NCBI RefSeq assembly: GCF_030253575.1
Contig: NC_080561.1
Location: 8,280,501 to 8,344,500 of the forward strand
Reading direction: 5' to 3'
DNA: 64,000 nucleotides
Source: Rhododendron vialii
Taxonomy: Eukaryota; Streptophyta; Magnoliopsida; Ericales; Ericaceae
Shown here: positions 1 through 11,644 of the stretch, in pieces
Numbering within the stretch: position 1 is the stretch's first letter
How the letters are laid out: each line of letters begins with the position of its first letter
Position numbers and translations under genes: made by a program
The notes under the pieces: generated by a model
Database searches by the model: none
What the model was told of the DNA's origin: nothing
Seen by the model: the letters and a program-made list of their open reading frames with translations, nothing else

Positions 1-479
1 GAATTTAGCATATTGTCAACTAGCAAATACAATGCAGGTTTATTGCACACGACTATTAAGATTTGACAACACTAAGGAAACACATTTCCACTTCATGTGT
101 TCATCGTCTATACAGTAAGCACTATGCAAGGCTTAAATTGACAAGCCAAAGTTGTAATGATGGCCAATGAAAGCTTATGTCTAAATCACTAGTAAAAAAG
201 CCATCCATACACTCTACACATTAGCTTTTGCTTCTTGTTTCACTCATTGCACACAAAATGTCAAACCAAAACACTCTTCACTAGGATTTTTCCAACCATG
301 TTTGCATGGAGGTGGGAGTAGAGTGAGTTTTGGGATCATATGTGGTCTGCGGGAGAGCGGTTACGCGACGCCCGCCCTTTTTCAGGTTGGCAACTAATAG
401 GGGGTGAAGGTGGCGGGGTGAAGGTGGCGGACTACAAAAATGAGTAGCCTTGTTAGGAATGGATGAGTTACTAGCATTG

Positions 480-640
480 TTAGGAAGGCTTTATGGCATC
501 GGCGTCTCCGGTATGGGCGAGGATGGCTTGAGATGGAGACCTTCAACCACAGGGGCTTTTAGGTGAAATCCTATTATCGGACGCTAAGGGGCAAGTCGGT
601 CTCGGATTTCCCCTGGAAGGCTATTTGGGTTACTCGCTAC
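480..640 (+). mobile_element. LINE reverse-transcriptase C-terminal remnant (fragment A)
   Basis: Conceptual translation, with a stop near 571, gives the pattern typical of the linker before the zinc-binding tail of plant L1-type LINEs: a Trp-rich 'W.P...G.F.VKSYYR.L' followed by 'FPWKAIW'. The fragment is degenerate and non-functional. It lies in the left arm of the inverted duplication and is absent from the matching place in the right arm. Family assignment rests on pattern recognition only. Confidence 0.55.
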
Positions 641-771
641 GTAGCACGGACACAGATATGAACTCGGACATGGATACAGACATGAGATTTCTTAAGGGGG
701 AACGTACGCAGCAAGAGACATGGCAAAAATAAATAATATTTATTGCATACAAGTGAAAATATGGTTAGGTG

Positions 772-1496
772 CAGTGTTTAAATGGCGAAAGACGCACCAG
801 TCCCCTGGGGCTTTTGCGCAAGGTGCGGTGCGCACTTTATTGATGCGAAACACAAATTATTATTTTTTTCTTTCGCAGTGAGGCAAATTTTATTAGAACA
901 AGTTTTCAACACAAACACACACTTGTAAAACTTTCAAATGTCATAGAACATAACATGTCAATGGTTAAACGTACTAAACACAACATATCATCCATGAAAA
1001 GCTAACATAATAATGTTTAGCCTTAGACATAAACATAAGGATTAAAGGCAATAAAATCTAGAGGCGGCATACAGAGACGTGGAAGGGACAGAAATTTCGA
1101 TTTCGATTTTCTACAGCCTAACTAATATGAAATTTTGATTTTCTATTATGGAAGGGACAGAAAAAATAAAATAAAACAGAGACGTGGGAGGAGGAGAAGA
1201 AGAAGAAGGAAAAAAAAAAAAAACAGAAACGTGAGAAGAAGAAGAAGAAGAAGAAGAGGAGCAAAAGCTGCTCTGCTGGGTATGATTGATTAGGGTTGAA
1301 ATCGACTTAAAAGAAAGAATTATTCAGTGCATCACGAACATGTTATGTATGGGTGAGAGCCGTCAGATTTGATTTTTGGCTCACTGATGAAAGGCGATCG
1401 CCTTAGCGCCTTTCGCGCGCCTTAGGGTTCGGCGCTATAGCCCACATCTTTGAAAGCGCATGCCTTGCGCCATAGCGCGCACTTTTTAAAACACTA
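772..1496. mobile_element. hAT-like nonautonomous insertion in left arm only
   Basis: The right arm of the inverted duplication runs straight from the match of 770 to the match of 1502, so it preserves the unoccupied site. The insertion starts CAGTGTTTAAATGG and ends in AAAACACTA, which is an imperfect terminal inverted repeat of the hAT kind (CAGTGTTT...). The flanking octamers gttaggtg (764-771) and ctaaggcg (1494-1501) look like a diverged 8-bp target duplication. The interior has A/GA-rich tracts (1198-1260) and no transposase. Exact ends are uncertain by a few bases. Confidence 0.6.
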
Positions 1497-1739
1497 AGGC
1501 GTATAAGCTTGAAGATTCAATATTTATAGCAAGCATCATATATATACATTGTAAAACAAAATATTTATTCCAAAATATTTGAGGCAATTACACATTTACC
1601 CCCCAAAATTTTAAAATTTTCTTTGCATATTTAACTCTTGCTATGTCCATCCCATGTCTCCCCCTAAAAAAGTTAATTAAATTTATTGGACACGCCATAT
1701 GTATTTTTCCGTGGCCCCCGCATGTCTCCTTGTCGGACA

Positions 1740-2295
1740 CGGGGACATGCCAACCTCTAGGAGTGTCTGTGCTACATAGGTTACTGGTGCGCCGTCTAAG
1801 GTCTTTTTTTACATGGTTGCAACTAAAAATAAAATCCTAACAATTGACATTCTTATTCGGCATAAGATGGTGATGGTTAATTGGTGTTGCATGTGTCTGC
1901 AGGATGGTGATCGTTGTTCATTGTTCTATAGCTAGGGAGTTATGGTCTTCAGCCCACATGGTTTGGCATCTATTGTGTTTTCTTGGTATCTGTGAAAGAT
2001 GTTCTTAAAGGTTGGAGTGGGGCTCGAGTTGGGAAAAAAAGAAGAAAGATTCCCATTGTGCGTGATGTAGATTATATGGAGAGAAAGGAACAAAAGGCTT
2101 TTTTATGGCGGGCACAGTTCTGTGCAGGCTTAGAGTATTTTGGTTTATTTTTTGTGTATAGTTGAGAAGACAAAAGAAGGAAGCCCTTCTTGATTGTGGT
2201 CCGTAGCAGTGGTTAGGGCCTTTTTGCCAATGGCCTATCTTTTTGTACTCGGTTGGCATCGGGCATTCCCTTTATGCCTATATTTTTTTTTATAA
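1740..2295 (+). mobile_element. LINE 3' end remnant with zf-RVT region (fragment B)
   Basis: Broken reading frames encode the zinc-binding tail of a plant LINE reverse transcriptase. The stretch around 1990-2050 translates to 'LKGWSGARVGKKRRK', a hallmark of this tail. The 3' part (2160-2295) looks like the untranslated end and finishes in a T/A-rich tract. Several stops interrupt it. A second, reversed copy is at 4173-4632. Confidence 0.7.
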
Positions 2296-2575
2296 AAAAA
2301 AATCTATCACCCCGAGGATTAAAACTAAATAAAGGGCCAGACTTTCCACCAACCAATTTAGAATCCATTCATTTAAAGGCGAAAGGGGCCAAACTCGGTG
2401 TGAAACAAAATATATCTAAATTGTAGCAACTGTGAGAGTTTAGAGAGAGAATAATGTTAACAAGAAGGTCCAGAAGAGCCTAATAACATGACTTAATTTA
2501 AAAACCAAAAAAAATACTAATAAGATTACTTAATTAAAAGAAGTTCTAGAATAGCCTTCTCTTCATTAAGTGCCT

Positions 2576-2861
2576 TCAATGTTCATGAAGATAATCAGAT
2601 TTGGTTATCTTCTCGAACAGGTCCTTCAGTAATTTTGTGACATAATCTGCATGGAAAAGATGCACTATTAGTTACCAAGTTGTAGATTAACCTTGGCTGA
2701 AGTGTGCTAGTATATTTGAAAAAAAGTAGCAAAGCCTATGAAAGCAAATTAGGAAGTTGAAATTTCATAGCATAGGAAGTTGAAATCTCATGTCAAATTT
2801 TGATTCTTAATCTACCTTTCTTTGAGGAGGCTAAGATTTCCTCCCCACCAGCTCTGCAGAG
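2576..2861 (-). pseudogene. Orphan terminal exon pair of an unidentified gene
   Basis: Two segments on the minus strand look like real exons. The first (2861-2816, 46 nt) follows a TTGCAG acceptor and ends in a GGTAGATT donor. The second (2646-2576, 71 nt) follows a CATGCAG acceptor and ends in TGA. Spliced, they read in one frame, with the tail 'DYVTKLLKDLFEKI' followed by a short charged end. The right arm of the palindrome has lost the second exon and the donor of the first. I do not recognise the protein. The phase would also be compatible with exon 4 of the upstream BAH-PHD gene, but known SHL proteins end differently. Confidence 0.35.
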
Positions 2862-4172
2862 CTGCAACATTCAAAATTTTAGTTAGTGTACAAGCAACAA
2901 GGATATAAGTTAGTTTACAACAAAAGCAAGGATGGCCTATACAAGGACTTTAAAGTAATCTACTAACAAAGTTTGGGATTGAGAGCATTGCCCCAAAGCA
3001 TTTTATGTGGGTTCTTTCTGGAAGAAAAAACTCGAAGATTTAAGGTACTAGAAACCAACAAATAGAATATGTTGTTTTGTGACTTTTTCTAAGTACTCTT
3101 AACTCACAATATGGGGTAGCATGACTCAGCAAGTAACACGGTCCGTTTGAATATTTGCTGCTACGCCGGGTAGGAACATGTAGCCTTCATGGCCCCATTT
3201 GCCTCCCCATGTATTCCTCATAATCCATACAGGTTCATCCAGATAGAAACCATAACCTACCAGCAATCCAGATGCCTCCTTATTGCTTTTGGGTCAGGGT
3301 TATACTATGGGTTGGGGTGATACCATGGAGGACGATAGATGCCCTATAATCATTGTATAAGTTCAAATAAGTGCATGTTAATTCGTTGGTAGAGGTAAAT
3401 TGATTTTTTAGCCAGGTTGGAACAAACAGTCTTTATAAAGGGATAAGCCAACTAAAAAAAAATCAATTTACCTCTACCAACAAATGAACATGCACTTATT
3501 TGAACGTATACAATAATTATAGGGCATCTATTGTCCTCCATGGTATCACCCTAACCCACAGTATAACCCCGACCCAAAAGCAATAAGGAGACATTCTGGA
3601 TTGCTGGTAGGTTATGGTTCCTATCTGGATGAACTTGTGTGGATTATGAGGAATACATGGGGACGCAAATGGGGCAATGAAGGCTGCATGTTCCTACCCC
3701 GGCATAGCAACAAATATTCAGACGGACAGTGTCATGCTGCTTGCTGAGTCATGCTACCCCATATTGTGAGTTAAAGAGTACTTGGAAAAAGTCACAAAAC
3801 AACATATTCTATTTGTTGGTTTCTAGTACCTTAAATTTTCTCCAGGAAGAACCCACATAAAATGCTTTGGGGCAATGCTCTCAATCTCAAACTTCGTAAG
3901 TAGATTAGATTAAAGTCCTTGTAAAGGCCATCTTTGCTTTTGTTGTAAACTAACTTAAATCCTTGCTGCTTGTACACTAACTAAAATTTTGAATGTTGCA
4001 GCTCTGCAGAGCTGGTGGGGAGGAAATAGATTAAGAATCAAAATTTGACATGAGATTTCAACCTCCTATGCTATGAAATTTCAACTTTCGCTTTCATAGG
4101 CTTTGCTACTTTTTTTTCCAAATATACTAGCACATAAACTTCAGCCAAGGTTAATCTACAACTTAACTAATA

Positions 4173-4632
4173 GTATACAAAAAATAAACAAAAATACTCT
4201 AAGCCTGTACACAACTGTGCCCGCCATCAAAAAGCCTTTTGTTCCTTTCTCTCCATATAATCTACATCACGCACAATGTGATGAGCACCCATATCTTTCT
4301 TCTTTTTTTCCCAACTCGAGCCCCACCCCAACCTTTAAGAATCTCTTTCACAGATACCGGAAAAACACAATAGATGCCAAACCATGTGAGAGCTGAAGGC
4401 CATAACTCCATAGCTATTGAACAATGAACAAGCAGGTGACCAATCGACTCACCACCCCGCACACACATGCAACACCAATTAACCATCACCATCTTACGCC
4501 GAATAAGATTGTCAATTGTTAGGATATTATTTTTAGTCGCAACCATACAAAAAAATGACGACCTTAGACGGCGCACCAGTAGCCTATGTAGCATAGACAC
4601 TCCTAGAGGCCGACTTGTTCCCGTGTCTGACA
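4173..4632 (-). mobile_element. LINE zf-RVT remnant (fragment C)
   Basis: This reversed copy of fragment B keeps a 123-codon open stretch. It includes 'WCCMC' and 'GHLLVHC', the Cys/His pairs of the zf-RVT domain of plant LINEs, then 'LKGWGGARVGKKRRK'. It is only the C-terminal zinc-binding tail, with no RT or endonuclease domain, so it is a remnant. It stays more open than fragment B, which shows independent decay after the inverted duplication. Confidence 0.75.
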
Positions 4633-5525
4633 AGGAGACACGCGGGGGACACTACAAAATACGTATGGGACATGCCATGATAAATTTAATTAACTTTTTT
4701 AGGGGGAGACATGGCAGGGACACGCGATGGGCATATGGGGACATGACAAGAGTTAAATATGCAAACAAAAATTTAAAATTTGGGGGGGTAAATGTGTAAT
4801 TGCCTCAAATATTTTGGAATAAATATTTTGTTTTACAATGTATATATGATGCTTGCTATAAATATGAATCTTCAAGCTTATACACCTAACTATATTTTCA
4901 CTCGTATGCAATAAATATTATTTATTTATTTATTTTTGCCGTGTCCCCAGCTCTGTACGTGTTCCCTTAAAAAATCGCATTCCTAACAATACTAGTAACT
5001 CATCCTTTCCTAACAAGGCTACTCATCCATCTCCCAATCTTGTACCTCTCTTCAAAGAGTGAGATCCCACAATACCACATTCCCTCATTTTTGTAGTCCG
5101 CCACCTTCGCCCCCTATCAGTTGCCAACCTGAAAAAGGGTGGGCGTCGTGTAACCGCTCTCCCGCAGACCACATATGATCCCAAACTCACTCTACTCCCA
5201 CCTCCATGCAAACATGGTTCAAGAGGAAGTATCCCCATACCTGAAGTATGTTAAATAACTTCCCATCTATTTCTAACTTCCAATGAATGGAGCCATATTA
5301 AAAATCTTGTATTGCCACTTGCTGATCTCAACACGTTAGTTGTAGACTTGTAGCCATCACCTAAATCTGGACTGGCTTTATAAATTTGACCATTAAGTTG
5401 ACATGTATTTGAAAATAAAACATGACCTCTTAACAGTCATGCATTCCGTACTGGATGTGAGGTTGCAATATGGGCACAAGCTAGTTTATGTGGAACTCTC
5501 TTGTTAAGCACATGTATGCCCAGAC

Positions 5526-6785
5526 CATGGTTTCAAAAAACGGCTGTTACGTAACACAACGGCCATTATGAAACGGGATTTCAACGGGTCGATACGGTAA
5601 CACTTATGAATAACGGTGTTACGGGAAATCATGTGGGTAATGGCGGTAACCTAACGGGAATCGGTGCATAACGGCCGTTATGCCCCGTTTCGCAGTTTCA
5701 GTCGACAACTGGGTCTGGGAAGAAAAAAACTTCAAATGCATAGCTTTGAAGGGGGAAAAAAACTTCGAATACATAGCTTTGAAGGGGAGAAAAAACTTCG
5801 AACACATATCACCTTAGCCAAATAGCTTCGATTTAGGCGAAAATAAGGAAGAAACAGCTTCGATTTCAACTACTTCTTCAACTTCGGCTTCATTTTCACA
5901 TTCTTCTTCGATTTGGACTCCTCGGAAGGTAATTTCTCTTCTTTGGCTTTGATTTTGAATGTATAGGCTGGGATTAATGTTCTTTTCTGATGGATTAGGG
6001 TTTTTTGGGGGTTTGATTGAAGGTCTGAGACTAAGTAGTCGTCGAAGAACATGACTGTAGAGTTGTCGACTGGTGTGGTAAGTGGCTGTGCAAAAAGTAT
6101 ACGTGTATGTAGGGCTGTTTAATGAATGGAAATTTTATTGTGTGAGTTGCGTAAAAACAATAGTGTACCCATTAGTTTAGATTTGTTTTAGACACTTCTA
6201 GTAATTTCTTTATTAGACGTATGTAGTGATATTTAATGAATGAGATTTTATAGGGTGTGTTGTGTACCCATTAATTTAGAATTATTTTTCTAATGTATAT
6301 TTTTTCTTGACATTGTAATTAAGAGGGTGAGTGTGACAGAATTTTTTGAAAATTAGAGTTTTTCTTTGATAAGAAAATTAAAGAGATTTGGGATAAATAA
6401 CTAAAATATAAAATCCTAATGGCTAAAAATAAAGGGATTTGCATACATATCTATCATAGTACCAATCCTAGTTTGTTAGATACTGAAAATTTATCCCTTA
6501 CAAAATATCAGCATTAAGCGCCTCAAAATGCGACTTTTGATCCAATCTTATTAACAAAGCTACTTCTAAAAGTCAAATATTAGTAAGATATCGCTAAAAA
6601 CATCCAATTTTTTCAAAAATAAGGTTAGAACATGTGTATTAAATTTTTTTTTAGCATTTGCTATTGCTTTAAAAAAATTCACGACTACGGTCTCCGATTC
6701 CCGTTACACAGTGATCGATACTCCCGATACCCCTTACTCACGACGGCGACCGTTACGCTGACCGCAACCGCGATTTAAAACCATG
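5526..6785. mobile_element. hAT-type nonautonomous transposon with 8-bp TSD
   Basis: The element begins CATGGTTTCAAAAAACGG and ends with the imperfect inverse (reverse complement CATGGTTTTAAATCGCGG). It is flanked on both sides by the exact octamer gcccagac (5518-5525 and 6786-6793). Eight-base duplications are diagnostic of hAT transposons. Subterminal regions are rich in 'aacgg/ccgtt' motifs, which are likely transposase binding repeats. No transposase frame is present, so it is nonautonomous. It sits downstream of the last recognised exon of the SHL-like gene, perhaps in its last intron. Confidence 0.8.
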
Positions 6786-6986
6786 GCCCAGACATATAGT
6801 TATTATATTGCTCATTCATCTAGAAAGATCATAAAACCAACCCATATTTTAGAAGAAGAAACAAGATGCACACAAAAAATTACATAAGATTTGCGGGAGG
6901 ACATGCAAGTAAGCTTCATTAAGAAAAATACGAAATAACTAGGACAAGATAGAAATTTCTGTTTTTACCCAGCGGAGAGTAGTTAC

Positions 6987-9900
6987 CTTCGTATCTGTTT
7001 TCCTGGACGTAGCATGAGAGTTTTGCAGCTTCTTTTTATCTCCAGATGAACAATTTAGGCAATAGAAGTGGTCAAGTTTTCTGGCTTCCTCTGGGGTCAT
7101 GTCAATACAAGTTGGGTGGAACCTATAGTAAAAGCAACATAGGAAGACTGTGTTTGTTTAAAATCTATAACTAACAAGAGTTGCAACATATTCTCAGTAG
7201 ATTGAATATATGTGATGGGAAATGTTTGGTTTCAAACATGCTATAACAATGGACAAACATAAATCATGTTAGGATCATGCCTTCATTCTAGCACAGAGAC
7301 TAGGCTCCAGTTGTAACGACCTGACCCGGTTGACCATGGACCCCCTTTTGGCCCAAACACTTGGCCTGAAAAGGTATACCTAAGAAGGTACCATGTAGCC
7401 TAGGTGGGTGTTAATATACCACATGAGGCTTTAGCTCCCAATAAATGTGGGACTAACCGCTCTCAAACCCCCAAATCCGGGGTATTACAATCTTCCCACC
7501 TTAGGGATGCAACGTCCTCGTTGCATAGTCCCAACAACCTCACCTGGTGTCTATGGTGGCACATCCTACCCAATTGCAAATAACATGGGAGAAATTAATA
7601 CTTTTGTGCACAACAATCAACATGAACAAATGGTGCCAGCAAAGAACCTTTGTTTTATTTCTTTCCCTTTCCAATGTTTTCACCATTGAACCTCTTGTAT
7701 TAGGAAAGGTTAACACTCATAAGGTGTAAAGCCACACCAAGCTTTAAATCTATATGCCCCTTGGCAATTTAAAAAAAAAAAGTTTTGAAAACCACTAGCT
7801 AACTAGGTCGAGAAGGGCAGCTCGAATTCAGTTGATTCCTTAACCCATAGTTGGGGTTCAATCCTCTGGAGGCAAAAAACTAGCTGAGTGGTGTGTGCTT
7901 CAAGGCACCTTTCTAAATGAAAATTAGTCTACTTCTGAAACATTACATCCTGAAATTGAATGGATCGGGATATCAAAAGGAGAATTATTTAACATAAATG
8001 GAGAAATCTCCAAATTTTGGACCATCCAAATTGGGCCAAGCCAATTTTAGACCACAAACATACCTCTAGGGGCAGGTTTTGCCCGCAATACTAAATAGGT
8101 TTCCTGTAGTTAAACAAAACAATAGTTATTTGTCTTCCATTTCTCTAGCTTTTCATCCTTCTTTGTTTTGTCTTGGGTAAGAAGAGCACCCTAGGCTCAA
8201 TCACTTGTCTAATGGTGTTTTAGTCAGTACATGACAGCTTTGATAGTTCACCGTTCACTAAGGTTGCAACTACTAACAATTCTCATTTTACCCCTCATTC
8301 CCAGCTCAACTGAAAGTCGCCATGACTTCCATGAGCAAAATACAAGGCATATAATTTGTTCGATTTTCCATGGCACAAACAAGTTGTTGAGCAGTTTATC
8401 TACGTCGTTGTTTTCTTGCTTATTTCTAATAGACAAGCACAACAGATCACACAACAATGTTTATACAACTGAGATAGTTATATACTTAGAACTTATCAAC
8501 CTGCCTACTCTTAGCAAGGAATGTTCTTCCATCCACCAAACAGAACACAAAATACTAAAAATGCTTTGCTCACAATAATGAATACGAAACCAACCAACTT
8601 ACCAATCTGCGCAACCTTCACATTGGACCATTAGATCATCAGGGTTGTAGGGCATCTCACACTTACAGTACCTGCGGAGTAAAGATAAAACCAGAACACT
8701 CAAACTACTGAAATACATATCAACAATGTTTCGCAACAATGAATACCAAAATAATGAAAGTTGTCCATTTATCATACACATATATACACACACACACAAT
8801 ACCAAATTCAGTGCCATAAGTAATAACTACATGGGTCATGCAAAGGACTGCCTAGGCCAGTGGTTAAGGTTAACGTGAGGATAAAGCCAAAAGGCCCAAA
8901 ATATTCACAACACCAGCGCATTTTTCGTGTGTTCTCCTCAACAATTACCTATTTCCATACACATTTCACATATCATGCTACATTTGGAACAGATACATCA
9001 GTCCGCATTAGCATTTTTCGTCCTCTTATAAATAAGGTCACCCAAATATCCCATGGCAACTGAAGTCTCGCCAATCTACAGCGTATAATTCGAGGTTAAA
9101 TTGCACCAAATTCACATGCAGGTAACAATAACAAGTTAAAATAGCCTAAAATCCAGGTTTTAAAATGCCAAACCTTGACATAAAAGGAAACCAGAATCCT
9201 ATCCTAGCAACCAGTAAAATTCACAAGCAAAGACCAATGACTTCCAATTTGAATCCACTATAGATATATCACACAACAAATTTCCCCTAAAAACTCCATG
9301 TAAGAGTATCTCCGGCCCTTACCCTTTTTTTTCACTTAAACTAAAAACTTGAGTAAAAACAACTCAAAACCAACTCCACTACTCGACTAGAACTTACCTC
9401 ATAATAAGTTTAATTCTAAAATCAAGGGAGACTCTTGCCTCACTCAAATTTTCGAAGGGTATTTTGCGCCTCGGTAATTTACAGCTATGCCATTAATGAA
9501 GCTTTTACTCAAATTTATGCTTAAGACTTTGTTTGGAATGTTTTGAAAAGTAGGGGAAGAGGAGAGAAAAAGTTAAGAATGAAAATGAAAGTAATACACA
9601 CGGAAAATATTACTGCGCTGAATAGTCTATTTTGCCCCATTTTCCGTTCTTTTCTCTCCCAAACCAAAAAGGGGAATGATAAATTTTTTAATCTTTCTTT
9701 TCTTTCCTCTTCATTTCCCTACATTCCAAACAAAGCCTAAATTTAGGTTTGTCTATTGTAGTCCTTCATACTTCATATCAAATGAAGCTTTTACAAACCC
9801 CAAGGGGTTGACAGTCTCAGGTCTTAGGGGTTGCTTCGTCCTAAGGTCTCAGGTTTGAAACCTCTAAGGCATTATAAACTCCTTTTGACCAGTCCATATA

Positions 9901-10649
9901 TATAGAGCTTTGCTCTGGCTTTAATTGGCACCCCACAAGTGGGCAGTGGGATTAGTCCCACGGTTAGTCGAGGTGCGCCCGGGCACCCAAAAAAATGAAA
10001 CTTTTACTAAAATATTTGCCGAGTAAAGTATAGGGAAAGAATGGAGATGCTCTTAAACATATCAATTGAAGTTCAAATTGATCATTTAAGAAAAAACACG
10101 AAACTTTTCGGAGATCGAAATCGACTTACACGGCAACTCTATCGGGATCGAAAGCACCAGTGGACGAGTTGTACTCAAAACGGCAGAAGAAGTCCTCGTT
10201 CCCGACCGCATCGAGCTTCGTGTACCCCTTGAAGGTGTGCACCGTGCACTTCCCCTCGATCGTATCAGCGCTCTGCAGGTCATAATGATCAGACAAAAAC
10301 AACTCCTTCGAACCGTGGAACTGCCGCCGGCCTCCGATCGACTCCTCCGGCCGGTAGTACCACCGGACGTGAACCCTAACGTTGGCGCCCCTGCTGTCGC
10401 CCTCGATCGTCTCCACCCGCGCCACGTACGACGGCTTCGAGGAGTCCGAGGGGCGCATTAGAACGCAGTCACCGGCTACCGGACACGTCATGGTTAGAAT
10501 TTTTGTCGATGATTTTGTTGAGAGAGAGAGAGAGAGAGAGGGGGGGGAGAGAGAGGAGAGAGAGAGGGGGGATTACCTCGGATGATTTTGTTGATGGATT
10601 TGACAGTGAAGGAGTCTAGGTTGCGTCTGGTAGCGCGGGCTTTGGCCAT
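6987..10649 (-). CDS. SHL: BAH-PHD histone reader, SHORT LIFE (SHL)/EBS type, 3' end missing
   Basis: Exons (minus): 10649-10577, 10475-10130, 8671-8603, 7122-6987. All splice phases agree and give 208 codons without a stop. The N-terminus is [17 protein letters not shown], then a BAH domain (about residues 26-140) with the conserved '[18 protein letters not shown]'. A PHD finger follows (about 141-195; '[17 protein letters not shown]...C..WFHPTC...C..C'). In Arabidopsis SHL and EBS read H3K27me3/H3K4me3 and repress flowering. The sequence is closer to SHL ('[22 protein letters not shown]'). Exon 4 ends at a good GT donor after 'TDTK'; the short basic terminal exon expected from the family was not found downstream, where a hAT element and the palindrome lie. 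CT-repeat leader at 10691-10722. Function is known from the family; exon structure is seen directly. Confidence 0.88.
7312..7489 (+). mobile_element. Short LTR-like remnant inside SHL intron 3
   Basis: The segment starts TGTAACGACCTGACCC and ends GGGGTATTACA, the TG...CA form of a retrotransposon LTR with short inverted ends (TGTAA/TTACA). I see no partner LTR, internal genes or target duplication. It could be a solo LTR of a small (TRIM-like) element. It lies in the 1.48-kb intron between exons 3 and 4 of the SHL-like gene. Confidence 0.35.
9806..9995 (+). mobile_element. Au-like SINE fragment in SHL intron 2
   Basis: The 3' part reads GGGATTAGTCCCACGGTTAG followed by tcgaggtgcgcc and ccgggcaccc, then an A-rich tail. 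This matches the conserved 3' end of plant Au-type SINEs. The internal 'caggtttgaaacctc' resembles a decayed box B. Related fragments in this window are at 12128-12270, 29560-29770 and 47437-47585. Confidence 0.6.
10476..10576 (-). other. 101-nt CT-microsatellite intron 1 of the SHL-like gene
   Basis: Donor GTAATCC and acceptor CCGGTAG flank an intron made largely of CT repeats (GA on the plus strand, about 10521-10570). Phase 1 on both sides joins codon 25 correctly (Ala, in 'RAGDCV'). The very short pyrimidine intron probably varies in length between alleles. Confidence 0.7.
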
Positions 10650-10690
10650 GGACTGGAGGAAGAGTACAAGGAGAGCATGCACGGACAAGT

Positions 10691-10692
10691 TT

Positions 10693-10722
<30 letters not shown>
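10691..10722. repeat. GA/CT microsatellite in SHL-like 5' leader
   Basis: About 16 GA units lie 40-75 nt upstream of the ATG at 10649, reading CT on the transcribed strand. Pyrimidine-rich leaders of this kind recur at several gene starts in this window. Confidence 0.85.
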
Positions 10723-10724
<2 letters not shown>

Positions 10725-11644
10725 AAGAAGGAGAGAGAAGGATATGAGAGGATTCTCTGGAGAAGAAAGACTTGATCCGGTGTTTCGCGAGTTTACGGTA
10801 GGACTTCAGCCTCAGTTGCAAACCAGCTGAGCCAAGCTCTTAAAGCTTCTTTGCTAACCGAGTCGAACTTTTGAGTATTGAAGTCAACTTGTTTACTAAC
10901 CGAGTCTAAAGCTCAGTTTGAATTTGGCTTGATTACTGAAAGAGTCGATTTGAGCCATAAGCTATTCGTAAGCAGCCCAGTTCCTCTGCAGCATGAGAGA
11001 TGTAATGGATGGTGTAGTGGAACGAGGTAGTATACGTAACATTCAGGTGATTTTAGGAAGGCAAGCAGGAAATAAATTTCCTAAAAAATAAAGTGAAGGA
11101 AAAAGAGAAGGAAAATTGAAGTGTTATGTTGCTAAAGGGTTTTACATGGAAATTAAACACATTGTCAATTTTGAGATTTTTTTAGCAACATTTTTTTTTT
11201 TTACTTTTTGAATAAAGGTACGTTATATATATTCAAAATGTAAATGCTAAATAAAAAAATACTAGACGAAAAACACGTAATATATTTTGTAGGAAAGCAT
11301 CTTCGAGTGAGTTTCGATGCTTTTCTTGACAATTGAATACTAGAAAAAACTAAATGAAATTTTATTTTCATATCTTTTCTGTACAACTAAACGGGATCTT
11401 AGAGTTTAGAAGGACAAAAAAAGAGGTCAAAATACATCTAGAAAATGTTCTGCAAATTTCGAAATACATCAACAGTTGTACTATTTAACAAAAGAAAAGA
11501 AAATAAGAGAACTAGAAGTGTAGAAGGGTGTTAAGTTAAAATGATTACAGAGGATGTAAAAGGAAGAAAATTCCTATAATTAACGATGGAGATTTAACTT
11601 AAGAGCCCATCGAGAAAATTCCTATAATAATCTTAAACATTCTA

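Larger units (their letters stand above)
296..5222. repeat. Large imperfect inverted duplication (palindrome)
   Basis: The left arm (about 296-3408) is repeated in reverse complement in the right arm (about 3455-5222), with a spacer of about 46 bp. Matching landmarks include the block at 298-400 against 5100-5218, the LINE zinc-finger segment at 1740-2160 against 4173-4632, and the block at 2676-3408 against 3455-4150. The arms differ by scattered substitutions, so the duplication is not fresh. The left arm is about 1.35 kb longer. This is explained by an insertion near 772-1496, extra LINE sequence near 500-650, and a segment at about 2163-2668 that the right arm lacks. Transcription across the spacer would give a long hairpin RNA; that consequence is inferred. 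Confidence 0.9.

Noticed and set aside
4290-4330. Active LINE at the 1.7-2.3 and 4.2-4.6 kb fragments
   Set aside because: Only the zinc-binding tail remains, with stops; no endonuclease or RT catalytic domain.
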